From assembly GCF_004341685.1 (NCBI RefSeq), contig NZ_SMAA01000010.1:37978-101977 (forward strand): a stretch of 64,000 bases of DNA, written 5' to 3'. Below the pieces are notes generated by a model. It made no database searches, had not been told where the DNA came from, and worked only from the letters and a program-made list of their open reading frames with translations. This document shows, one piece after another, positions 17,895 to 25,762 of this stretch; position 1 is the first letter of the stretch, and each line of letters starts with the position of its first letter. This DNA comes from Pectinatus cerevisiiphilus. Its GTDB lineage: Bacteria > Bacillota > Negativicutes > Selenomonadales > Selenomonadaceae. A program made the translations under genes and the position numbers.

Positions 17895-18653
17895 TTATTT
17901 AAATAAATCCCATACTTGTTTGCCAATAAGCAGCACGGTCATTAGGACAAAGAGCGGTTTGACATAGGAAGCACCATGTGACATAGCTGTCCGTGTTCCA
18001 CAGTAAGCGCCCAATACCATAGCTAATCCCATGGGGATAGCATAATGAAAATAAATCTGGCCCAGATAGGCAAAAGTCACTACAGCAGCCAAATTGCTGG
18101 CGAAATTGAGAACTCTGGCATTTGCGGCAGAACCGACAAAATCAAACCCCATACATAAAAAAGCAAACATGAGAAATGATCCGGCTCCCGGGCCGAAGAA
18201 ACCATCGTAAAAACCAATACCCAAAGCAAGGCCAATACCGCCTATAAGGATTTTAGGCGTTCTTCCTTTATATACTGCTGCTTGTCCCCAATTTTTTCTA
18301 CATAAAGTATAAATAGTAATAAGCACAAGCAATACGACTACAAGGGGCCGTAAAAAATCGGCAGGTATCCGGTGCACAACAATTACGCCTACAAATGAGC
18401 CTATTAGCGATAACGGAAATAAATATTTGACAAGATTAATGTCTACCTTTTTATTTCGTATAAAAGTAAATGAACTGGTAAAAGATCCCATGACCGAAGC
18501 CATCTTGTTGGTTGCTAAGGCCGCTACAGGATTAATACCGGTAAAAAGAATAACTGGCAGCGAGATTATTCCACCTCCACCAGCTATGGAATCAACAAAG
18601 CCAGAAATAAATCCGCCGCAAATTAAAAAAAGTATGGTAAAAATATCATCCAA
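17895..18653 (-). CDS. TSUP-family (TauE/SafE) anion exporter
   Basis: 252 residues with about eight helices in two repeats. The family signature is seen in GFVDSIAGGGGIISLPVIL (residues about 20-38) and the second half GFYDGFFGPGAGSFLMFAF. Members move sulfite, sulfoacetate or other sulfur or organic anions. First gene of a likely operon with the Ppx/GppA-like gene 56 nt downstream. Substrate unknown. Confidence 0.85.
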   Translation of the reverse strand: MDDIFTILFLICGGFISGFVDSIAGGGGIISLPVILFTGINPVAALATNKMASVMGSFTSSFTFIRNKKVDINLVKYLFPLSLIGSFVGVIVVHRIPADFLRPLVVVLLVLITIYTLCRKNWGQAAVYKGRTPKILIGGIGLALGIGFYDGFFGPGAGSFLMFAFLCMGFDFVGSAANARVLNFASNLAAVVTFAYLGQIYFHYAIPMGLAMVLGAYCGTRTAMSHGASYVKPLFVLMTVLLIGKQVWDLFK

Positions 18654-18846
18654 AAAATATAGGCCTCCAATATTATCTTTTTAAAATAAAAATACATCCT
18701 TTGTATATTGTAATCAAGCCTCTTTAAAAATAAAAGTGTTTTATTAAAAAAATATTAAATCGCTTTATTAATAATGATTTTTTAAGTAAATAAACACCTT
18801 TTTTTAGATGAAAAGCTTTATTTATATATTTTTTTTTAAAATGCAT

Positions 18847-18875
18847 TTGACAAATCGCTTTATTTTCTGTATACT
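18847..18875 (+). promoter_or_regulatory. Consensus sigma-A promoter of tRNA-Pro
   Basis: -35 TTGACA (18847-18852), 17-nt spacer, -10 TATACT (18870-18875); the tRNA begins 10 nt further on. The sequence left of it (18654-18846) is AT-rich and shows nothing else. Confidence 0.85.
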
Positions 18876-18885
18876 ATTTAACGTT

Positions 18886-18962
18886 CGGGGCATGGCTCAG
18901 TTTGGTAGAGCACCTGGCTTGGGACCAGGGGGTCGCAGGTTCGAATCCTGCTGCTCCGACCA
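18886..18962 (+). tRNA. tRNA-Pro (anticodon TGG)
   Basis: A 77-nt cloverleaf with CCA encoded. Anticodon stem CCTGG/CCAGG and loop CTTGGGA give anticodon TGG. The acceptor pair 4 is a G-T wobble. Monocistronic with its own promoter and two consecutive terminators. Confidence 0.95.
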
Positions 18963-18975
18963 ATTAAAAAAATAA

Positions 18976-18999
18976 GCTGTCTTTTGTGACAGCATTTCT
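18976..18999 (+). terminator. First terminator after tRNA-Pro
   Basis: GCTGTC/GACAGC stem followed by a T-rich tract. Confidence 0.6.
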
Positions 19000-19003
19000 T
19001 TTT

Positions 19004-19036
19004 ACCCTCTTATCTGTTAGATAAGAGGGTTTTTCT
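19004..19036 (+). terminator. Second, stronger terminator after tRNA-Pro
   Basis: ACCCTCTTATC (19004-19014) pairs perfectly with GATAAGAGGGT (19020-19030), 11 bp, loop of 5, then TTTTTCTT. Confidence 0.8.
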
Positions 19037-19040
19037 TATT

Positions 19041-19829
19041 TTATTTAAGATTGTCTAACAACATCTCAGCAACGCTGCCATATATCTTGTTGGCACATTG
19101 CTTCACCTCTGCACAGGCAGAAGTGATTGTAAAACCTTCAAATCCTTTTATCATAGGTAAATCGTTCAAACCGTCGCCAATGGTTAAGACTTCATTGTCC
19201 GCCCATTTATTAGCTTGTAAGATGCTATTTAAACCAGCCGCTTTATTTACATCGGTCCTGACTATGTCAATCGCTTGGACATTACGGTAAGCAGTAACAC
19301 CAAGTTGTAAATTATTTATTTCGTTGACAGCGGCTGCCGCTGTTTCTTCATCTTCATATTGCAAACTGATTTGGCAGATCCCCTTTAGGCATTGTGCAGT
19401 GAAAAAATCAATCTGCGTGAAGGCTATTGGTTTGGCAAGCGTTCTAAACCATGAGGTTTCTGACTGCACACAGATATACGCTGCGTAGGCTGTAAGGCAG
19501 GCAATGTGACAGCTATGCTGTAAAATTGGCAGAGAAATCACTTTCCTGCTAATGGTATTATCTATAGCGCTTTGTGATATTAAACCACCAGTTTTATCAT
19601 ATATTGCCGCGCCTGTAAGACAAACCGCGAAATCATAATGCAGCGGGCTGTCCTTTACACCATGTAACAGCATCTGATAACTTCTGCCCGTAACGATACC
19701 AAAATGGTGACCTGCCGCGTGCCATGTGTCAACAGCAGCCATATCTGTTTGGGCGATACCGTTTTTATCTGGAAAATGTTCTTTGGGGAAAAATAAAGTA
19801 CGGTCAAAATCACTTGCTGCAATTTTCAT
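19041..19829 (-). CDS. HAD-superfamily phosphatase (Cof type)
   Basis: 262 residues. Motif I is ASDFDRTLFF with the nucleophile Asp and the acid-base Asp; motif II is the Thr of GIVTGRSY; motif IV is TIGDGLNDLPMI. A large C2 cap lies between motifs II and III. Cof-type HADs dephosphorylate sugar phosphates, pyridoxal phosphate or flavin nucleotides. It is 9 nt downstream of lysA on the same strand, so it is cotranscribed with it. Substrate unknown. Confidence 0.82.
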   Translation of the reverse strand: MKIAASDFDRTLFFPKEHFPDKNGIAQTDMAAVDTWHAAGHHFGIVTGRSYQMLLHGVKDSPLHYDFAVCLTGAAIYDKTGGLISQSAIDNTISRKVISLPILQHSCHIACLTAYAAYICVQSETSWFRTLAKPIAFTQIDFFTAQCLKGICQISLQYEDEETAAAAVNEINNLQLGVTAYRNVQAIDIVRTDVNKAAGLNSILQANKWADNEVLTIGDGLNDLPMIKGFEGFTITSACAEVKQCANKIYGSVAEMLLDNLK

Positions 19830-19838
19830 TTTATGCCT

Positions 19839-21098
19839 CTAAATTATGCTTCCTTTAAAACCCCTGAGTGTAGCGAAATAATCATCAATCGTTTCCGCTC
19901 TGCGTATAAGTTCGACGGAGCCGTCTTCTTTTAGTAAAAGTTCCGCACTGCGCAGCTTTCCGTTATAATTGAAACCCATTGAATGCCCATGTGCGCCCGT
20001 ATCGAAGATTATTACTCTATCACCAATAGCAATTTTCGGCAATTTCCGGTCAACCGCAAATTTATCACAGTTTTCGCATAGGGAGCCCGTCACGTCATAG
20101 GTATATGTAGATGGTTCATTTTCTTTTCCGGCGATGACAAGGTGATGATATGCCCCGTACATTCCTGGACGCATCAAATTGGCCATTGAGGCATCAAGTC
20201 CAATATAGTCTTTATAGGTCTTTTTTTCATGTAATACAGTGGCTACTAGATAACCGTATGGGCCTGTTATCGCCCTGCCGGATTCAAAAGCTATTTCTGT
20301 CTTGTTAAGGCCTGCCGGTAACATGATTTTTTCATAAAGTTTTTTAATATTTGCACTGATTGCTTCTAAATTAACTTCGTTTTCCTCTGGTCTGTATGGA
20401 ATACCGATACCGCCGCCTAAATTTATAAATTCCATAGCGATACCCAATTTTTCTTTTAGTTCTACGGCTAATTTGAACATCATTTCCGCTGTGGTGGAAA
20501 ATGCATTTTCATGGAGCTCATTTGATATGACCATAGTATGTAAACCGAAACGTTTGATCCCTTTTTCCTTCATAATTGCATAAGCTGCAAACATTTGTTC
20601 ACGTGTCAAACCATATTTTGCTTCTTCTGGTTTGCCGATTATGTCATTGCCTTCTATTACCGAACCGGGATTGTAACGAAACGAAATCACCTTAGGCAAT
20701 CCGGCATTTGCTTCCAAGTAATCTATGTGGGAAATGTCATCCAGATTTATTATTGCGCCTAGTTCGATAGCTTTTTGAAATTCATCTGCTGGGGTGTCGT
20801 TTGAAGTCAGCATAATTTTTTCACCAGTTATACCTGTCTTCGCCGCAAGAATAAGTTCAGGCAGGGAACTACAGTCAGCTCCGGCACCTTCTGATTTTAA
20901 TATTTGCAGTAAGCGCGGATTGGGTGCTGCCTTTACAGCGTAATATTCACGAAAACCAGGAGCCCAGGCAAAAGCTTTAAACAATCGTTTCATGTTGGCA
21001 CGGATAGCCTTTTCATCATAAATATGGAAAGGTGTAGGATATTTTTCAATAATTTTTTCAAGTTCATCAGCCTGCAACGGAAAAATTTTCTTTGACAT
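19839..21098 (-). CDS. lysA: Diaminopimelate decarboxylase
   Basis: A 419-residue PLP enzyme of the alanine racemase-like fold III that converts meso-diaminopimelate to L-lysine. The PLP lysine is in YYAVKAAPN, the Gly-rich phosphate site is NLGGGIGIPY, and the C-terminal domain has the active-site Cys in GSLCENCDKFA. The start is the ATG at 21096-21098 with GGAGGA 8 nt upstream; the open frame extends further but runs through the structured leader. Broad relatives include carboxynorspermidine decarboxylase, but the motif set fits LysA. A promoter lies at 21224-21253. Confidence 0.87.
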   Translation of the reverse strand: MSKKIFPLQADELEKIIEKYPTPFHIYDEKAIRANMKRLFKAFAWAPGFREYYAVKAAPNPRLLQILKSEGAGADCSSLPELILAAKTGITGEKIMLTSNDTPADEFQKAIELGAIINLDDISHIDYLEANAGLPKVISFRYNPGSVIEGNDIIGKPEEAKYGLTREQMFAAYAIMKEKGIKRFGLHTMVISNELHENAFSTTAEMMFKLAVELKEKLGIAMEFINLGGGIGIPYRPEENEVNLEAISANIKKLYEKIMLPAGLNKTEIAFESGRAITGPYGYLVATVLHEKKTYKDYIGLDASMANLMRPGMYGAYHHLVIAGKENEPSTYTYDVTGSLCENCDKFAVDRKLPKIAIGDRVIIFDTGAHGHSMGFNYNGKLRSAELLLKEDGSVELIRRAETIDDYFATLRGFKGSII

Positions 21099-21127
21099 TA
21101 AACTATTCCTCCAATTAATCAATCTCC

Positions 21128-21183
21128 GATGATGAAGTTCCTGATTCAGGAGGAACCTATCGCAGCCGGGATTTAAAATCATC
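21128..21183 (-). promoter_or_regulatory. Structured leader of lysA, class not recognised
   Basis: On the minus strand an outer GATGAT/ATCATC helix (21178-21183 with 21128-21133) encloses a large asymmetric loop and an inner GTTCCT/AGGAAC hairpin (21151-21156 with 21137-21142). It lies between the promoter and the ribosome binding site. It lacks the conserved wording of the lysine riboswitch, and no T-tract follows, so control, if any, would be translational. Confidence 0.4.
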
Positions 21184-21223
21184 AGCTATAGCGCCAAACA
21201 ACAGTATAACCAATATGTGGATA

Positions 21224-21253
21224 ATTATACCATTGTATAAAAAAATATGTCAA
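21224..21253 (-). promoter_or_regulatory. Sigma-A promoter of lysA
   Basis: -35 TTGACA (21248-21253, reverse), 18-nt spacer, -10 TATAAT (21224-21229, reverse). The start site would give a leader of about 120 nt. Confidence 0.75.
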
Positions 21254-21346
21254 TTCCGAACAATGTTATCTTGTAAATATAGAAAGTGGCCAATAAACTG
21301 TACACTCGTTGAATTATGGGGTAAACCACATGATTTTTCATATAAA

Positions 21347-21380
21347 AAGCAGCAGGACAAAGTCTCTGCTGCTTGAACCG
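21347..21380 (-). terminator. Terminator of the fucose-type operon
   Basis: AAGCAGCAG pairs with CTGCTGCTT (9 bp) around a 10-nt loop; on the minus strand TTTATATG follows. It lies about 80 nt behind the permease stop codon. Confidence 0.75.
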
Positions 21381-21455
21381 CTTTTATTGATAATAAATAT
21401 TAACAGTAAACGAATTTATTAAAAAAAATTACTGTAATTTGGAGAGGAATATTTA

Positions 21456-22778
21456 TTATATAGTGCCTAGCTTGCGGTCTTCCTGAATTTCGGTATAAAA
21501 GAACCAGGCTATAACTGCAAAACAAATTAAAGGGATTATGAAAGCTATATGCATAATACCCGTTATATCGATGGCTAAGCCTAAAATTGCAGGGAATATA
21601 GCGCCACCGATTATAGACATAACCATCGCTGCGGCGGCAGCTTCACGATAAGATGGGGCAACGTTTTGCAGAGATTTTGCATAAATGGTTGGATAACCAG
21701 GCCCCATGCACGCACTAGATAAAACCACTGCATACATTACAGAAAAGTTGGGAATAAATACAACATATGCTAAACATAAACAACCGCATAATGAATACCA
21801 CCATAAAACCTTGCTTGATGATATTTTACTTAACAATGCACTGGCTAATATTCTGCCCACGAAAAATATAATAAAACTTGCTATCATATAATTTGCTGCT
21901 GTACGTTCGTTAATAGAAGCATCCATTGATAAGGCTAATCTGATAGTAAAGGACCATATTGCCGTTTGCATACCATTATAAAGAAACATGGCTAAAAGAC
22001 CACGTCTGAATCTTTTTACACTGAACATGTACTTTATTGTATTTAGTGAAAATAATTTTACTGGTTTTTCTTCGCTATTGTTATTTGCATTTATGATTGG
22101 TTTACATTTTGGAAATTTAACGAATACGAATAATAAAAATAATACTAATAAAATGCATACAATAATTTTATATGGAGTCAACGTGTATTGTAACATGTCC
22201 AATCGAAAAGCATGTATCTGCTCTGTTGACATTTGCGCCATTTTAGTAGAAAGACTATCACCTTCTTGGAAAATAAGATATTTTCCCAACAGTATTCCGC
22301 AAATATTGCCAATAGGTGTAAATGTCTGGCTTAAATTAATTCGAAAAGTTGAATATTTTTCTGGACCAAGCAACGTGCTATAAGTGTTAGCTGATGTTTC
22401 CAGAAAGCTTAGTCCAAGAGCAATAGCAAATATTGCTACTAAAAACATGTTATACGTAGCCATATGCGAAGCAGGGAAAAATAAAATACAGCCAATAATA
22501 TAAAAGATTAATCCTGCTAAAATTGCAGATACGTATGATTTTTTCTTCATTAGCATTGCCGCAGGAATTGCCATGATAAAATATCCACCGAAAAATGCAC
22601 TTTGCACTAATGCACTAGCGAAGTTGCTTAGCTCAAAAACACTTTTAAATTGCGTTATCAATACATCATTTAATGCATTTGCAATACTCCATAAGGGAAA
22701 TAGCATCGTCATTAAAATAAATTGCATAATAGGAGTACTGGTTAAATAACCATTAGATAATTGTTTCCATTTTGCCAT
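21456..22778 (-). CDS. MFS sugar permease, FucP (L-fucose:H+ symporter) family
   Basis: 440 residues with 12 predicted helices. The N-terminus QFILMTMLFPLWSIANALND carries the FucP-family acidic residue in helix 1 (NxLND), and the loop after helix 4 ends in LSFLETSANTYSTLLGP, also characteristic. FucP relatives import L-fucose, other sugars or sugar acids with protons. It is the last gene of a three-gene minus-strand unit with an aldose dehydrogenase and a lactonase, which suggests the substrate is a free, unphosphorylated sugar. Exact sugar unproven. Confidence 0.8.
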   Translation of the reverse strand: MAKWKQLSNGYLTSTPIMQFILMTMLFPLWSIANALNDVLITQFKSVFELSNFASALVQSAFFGGYFIMAIPAAMLMKKKSYVSAILAGLIFYIIGCILFFPASHMATYNMFLVAIFAIALGLSFLETSANTYSTLLGPEKYSTFRINLSQTFTPIGNICGILLGKYLIFQEGDSLSTKMAQMSTEQIHAFRLDMLQYTLTPYKIIVCILLVLFLLFVFVKFPKCKPIINANNNSEEKPVKLFSLNTIKYMFSVKRFRRGLLAMFLYNGMQTAIWSFTIRLALSMDASINERTAANYMIASFIIFFVGRILASALLSKISSSKVLWWYSLCGCLCLAYVVFIPNFSVMYAVVLSSACMGPGYPTIYAKSLQNVAPSYREAAAAAMVMSIIGGAIFPAILGLAIDITGIMHIAFIIPLICFAVIAWFFYTEIQEDRKLGTI

Positions 22779-22861
22779 TGTTTTAACGTCCTTTCATTAC
22801 GTACTATTTACGACGTTTTGAAAATTTATTCAATATAAAATGAATTTGGTAAATTATTTTA

Positions 22862-23854
22862 TTAATATATATCAATAGCTGCTAAATCTTGCCAAAGTTC
22901 ATCGGGAATATCCCATTGAGCCCATTCATAATTCTTTTTTACCTGTGAAGTAGACGTTACACCGCAAACAACAGAAACAACGTTTTTATTTCTAAGTGGA
23001 AATTGCAAGGCAGCCGCTCCAATAGGAACGCCGTGATTATCACAGATTTTAGAGATTTCTTGAATCCTTTTAAAGACTTGGGGAGTAATTTTCCCATATT
23101 CATAATGACCTTCTGTAATGCTTTTTTTCACCAATGCTCCAGATGCAAATACTGCTGCCGCTGCAACAGAAACATTATATTTTGCACACTTTGCAAAAAA
23201 TTCCTCTTTCCGTGGTTCGAGTAAGTTGTAGCGTTGTGCCAACAATACTATATCCAAATTGGCATAATCCATTGCTTCTAACATAATTTCTGTTTCATTA
23301 GCACCTATTCCATAGGCTTTTATTTGTCCGTTTTTCTTGAGTTCTTCTAAGGCTTTAAAACCAGATTCACATAATGTTTTAAAATATTTTCTTTCTTCTG
23401 GTGTTGCACCATGTGCATATTTACCAATATCATGTACATATAATATATCAATGCGGCGAGTTCCCAAACGACGTATTGAATCTTCATAAGAACGCATTAT
23501 GCCGTCGTATGAATAATCATAAACACGATTAAAAGGATTTTCGTCATAAAATTCATTACCGTTTTGTAGACCGTCTTCAGTACGAGGCATTAAAAGACGA
23601 CCGACCTTTGTGGATAAAATAAAATCGTTTCTTTTGAGATTACGTAGAGCGAGTCCCAATCTGAGTTCTGCTAAACTACTGCCATAATGCGGAGCAACAT
23701 CAAAGGAACGCCAACCCATTTTTATGGCTTCTTCTACGACATTTATGGCTTCCGTATTGGACAGCCGATGATATAAATTACCTATACCAGAGCAGCCAAG
23801 TGTTAATGATGGAATATTAGTCCCAGTGCTTTTGATTATGTTTGTTTTTATCAT
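22862..23854 (-). CDS. Aldo/keto reductase, aldose (L-fucose/D-threo-aldose) dehydrogenase-like
   Basis: 330 residues, TIM-barrel oxidoreductase. DVAPHYGSSLAELRLGLAL holds the catalytic Asp and Tyr, then STKVGR with the Lys, and YVHDIG supplies the His-equivalent. This variant (YGxSxAExRLG) is that of NAD-dependent L-fucose/L-galactose/D-threo-aldose 1-dehydrogenases, which oxidise the sugar C1 to the lactone. I start at the ATG 23852-23854, 9 nt after GGAGGA. It lies between the lactonase and the FucP-like permease, which supports sugar oxidation rather than general carbonyl reduction. Confidence 0.78.
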   Translation of the reverse strand: MIKTNIIKSTGTNIPSLTLGCSGIGNLYHRLSNTEAINVVEEAIKMGWRSFDVAPHYGSSLAELRLGLALRNLKRNDFILSTKVGRLLMPRTEDGLQNGNEFYDENPFNRVYDYSYDGIMRSYEDSIRRLGTRRIDILYVHDIGKYAHGATPEERKYFKTLCESGFKALEELKKNGQIKAYGIGANETEIMLEAMDYANLDIVLLAQRYNLLEPRKEEFFAKCAKYNVSVAAAAVFASGALVKKSITEGHYEYGKITPQVFKRIQEISKICDNHGVPIGAAALQFPLRNKNVVSVVCGVTSTSQVKKNYEWAQWDIPDELWQDLAAIDIY

Positions 23855-23943
23855 GGAATATTTCCTCCAATTTTTATGCATATCATATCTCATAAATAAA
23901 TTTTTGTTATATCTGTTATAATTGTAATGTATAGATAAATTTC

Positions 23944-24801
23944 TTAATAAAGATGGTAGACTTTTATCGCGTTTTCGAAAAAAAGTTTATCAGGATTTAC
24001 TTCTTGATGCCTAGATAACCAGTTGTGCAAAATATTAACTACTTGTGAATATTTTGCAGCTGTTAAAGAAACAGGCCAATCGGAGCCAAACATGATTCTA
24101 TTTTCACCAAAGAATTTATAAATAGTATCTATATATGGGTCAAAATCAGCTTGCTGCCAATTATGCCAGTCGGCTTCTGTGACCATACCGGATATTTTAC
24201 AGTATATTTTGTCGGAAACAGCAGCTAATTTTTTTATGTTTTTCTGCCATAAAGAAATGTCATGTTTTTTAATAGCAGGTTTTGCGATATGTTCTAGTAC
24301 GAATGTAACATCAGGGCATTTTTCAACTAAGCGGATAGCATAGGGAAGCTGATCAGTGGTTACAAGTAACTCATAAACAAGATTATTTCTACCGACCGTA
24401 CGACACCCAGCTATAAAATTTGGTTCTAGTAAGTGATTGCCAGGTAATCCTTGTGACATAAAACGTATGCCCTTTAAAAATGTTCCTTTGCTTTTTAAAT
24501 TATCTATAGACATCTGGACAATTTCAGGACCTTTGCTTATATCACACCAACCGATAACACCTTTTATTAATTCTTCTTTTTGCGCCAATGCCAATAATTT
24601 TTCCGATTCTTCTGTTACAGCGATAGCTTGCACTAATATAGAACCAGAAATATCATTAGCAGCTAATACTTTTTGTAAATCTTGAAAACCAAAATCTCTT
24701 CTTAGACAATCCATACCTTCTTTTATCCAGGAAAAATTATCATTATTCTCAAACTTCCATAGATGATTATGCGTGTCAATTATTTTTTGAACTACAGCCA
24801 C
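23944..24801 (-). CDS. Sugar lactonase, L-fuconolactonase-like (amidohydrolase-2, COG3618 type)
   Basis: 285 residues, TIM-barrel hydrolase. IIDTHNHLW at residues 7-15 is the HxH motif preceded by Asp and followed by Trp as in L-fuconolactonase and L-rhamnonolactonase; VLEHIAKP near 195 and FGSDWPVS near 245 supply the later metal and catalytic residues. It would open the lactone made by the aldose dehydrogenase next door. The start is GTG after GAGGTG. First gene of the operon, about 400 nt downstream of a sigma-54 promoter. No dehydratase for the resulting acid is in the window. Confidence 0.78.
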   Translation of the reverse strand: MAVVQKIIDTHNHLWKFENNDNFSWIKEGMDCLRRDFGFQDLQKVLAANDISGSILVQAIAVTEESEKLLALAQKEELIKGVIGWCDISKGPEIVQMSIDNLKSKGTFLKGIRFMSQGLPGNHLLEPNFIAGCRTVGRNNLVYELLVTTDQLPYAIRLVEKCPDVTFVLEHIAKPAIKKHDISLWQKNIKKLAAVSDKIYCKISGMVTEADWHNWQQADFDPYIDTIYKFFGENRIMFGSDWPVSLTAAKYSQVVNILHNWLSRHQEVNPDKLFFENAIKVYHLY

Positions 24802-24927
24802 CTTTTACACCTCGAATTATTTTTTTATTGCATGTGGTTTGTCGTGCCAATTGATGGTGATTTCAGAGTTAACTTGTAAAAATGGTACTAAGCTTGAGAA
24901 ATGAGGATAATTGTATGCTAAATGCAC

Positions 24928-25014
24928 CTAAATGATTTCACAAAATACTAATGGAATATTAAAAAAATTTTGGATTTTGCTCTCGATAGGTTTGTTTAGG
25001 CATAGAATACCCAT
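24928..25014 (-). CDS. Possible 28-residue leader peptide
   Basis: A short frame starting ATG (25012-25014) with GGGAGG 6 nt upstream and ending TAG, located in the transcribed leader between the sigma-54 promoter and the lactonase gene. The peptide MGILCLNKPIESK... is not recognised. It could be a regulatory leader peptide, an independent small protein, or the remnant of a degraded gene. Only the ribosome binding site supports it. Confidence 0.3.
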   Translation of the reverse strand: MGILCLNKPIESKIQNFFNIPLVFCEII

Positions 25015-25215
25015 CAAATGCCTCCCTTGCTTAATGGATTTTATAATTGGCTTGTTATAAACATATTGCTTAAAGTGAACAAATATTAATTATTGTTATC
25101 TGCAGATGGAATGTAATGTGTTCAAGCAGATGAAATCAATTGTTTGAATTCTTAGGAATTGTCATGAATTTGATGGATCACTATCAACTCGACACGCATG
25201 CACATACTCTTTTAT

Positions 25216-25232
25216 TGCAATTCTTGTGCCAA
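25216..25232 (-). promoter_or_regulatory. Sigma-54 (-24/-12) promoter
   Basis: Minus strand TTGGCAC (25226-25232), 5 nt, TTGCA (25216-25220): an exact match to the sigma-54 consensus TTGGCAC-N5-TTGCA with GG and GC correctly spaced. It reads towards the fucose-type operon. An enhancer-binding activator would be needed; none is encoded nearby. Confidence 0.8.
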
Positions 25233-25762
25233 TAATTAATTACTTTCGTAAATGTGCTTAAATATCAACTTGCATTAGGGTTACATTGATTAATTATATA
25301 ATTTTTTTTAAAATATTGTAGTCAATATTTTTTCAATATTGCATTTCATAAATTTCTATTATGAAACAATAAAAACACTACATAAAGTGAACTTTTTATT
25401 TACCGTTAGTTTTTTGCTAATAAGTATATTTTTAAGGTTACTTTTCCAGAAAGTAAATGTATAAATTTTAAATTTACTAATAAGCTTTTAAATTTATGGA
25501 GCGATTTAAATTTAAAAATGTCTTTTTTATTACGTATAATTTGCATATAGTTTAAAACTTAAGCGTTCTGCTGGTAGGTATTTCTTATTGTGTTATCTTG
25601 TAAATTTAAAAGTCTAAATAATATCTTTACACTATTTACAGTTTCTTGCCTATTTACAGTCATTGCATAAAAAGATTGCACTAAAGAAAAACAGAATTTA
25701 TAATATAAGATAGTTTTTTTATGGGCATTAAACTAAATTATATGATTATTGGAGTATTCACT

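Larger units (their letters stand above)
24802..25762. other. Long AT-rich regulatory interval
   Basis: About 960 bp between the divergent lactonase and LCP genes. It contains a consensus sigma-54 promoter (25216-25232), a short reading frame with a strong ribosome binding site (24928-25014) and, at about 25470-25530, overlapping AAATTTAAATTT inverted repeats. No gene of normal size is supported. The right part is upstream DNA for the LCP gene. Confidence 0.5.

Noticed and set aside
21099..21217. Lysine riboswitch (L-box) before lysA
   Set aside because: Conserved L-box core segments are missing and the leader is too short.
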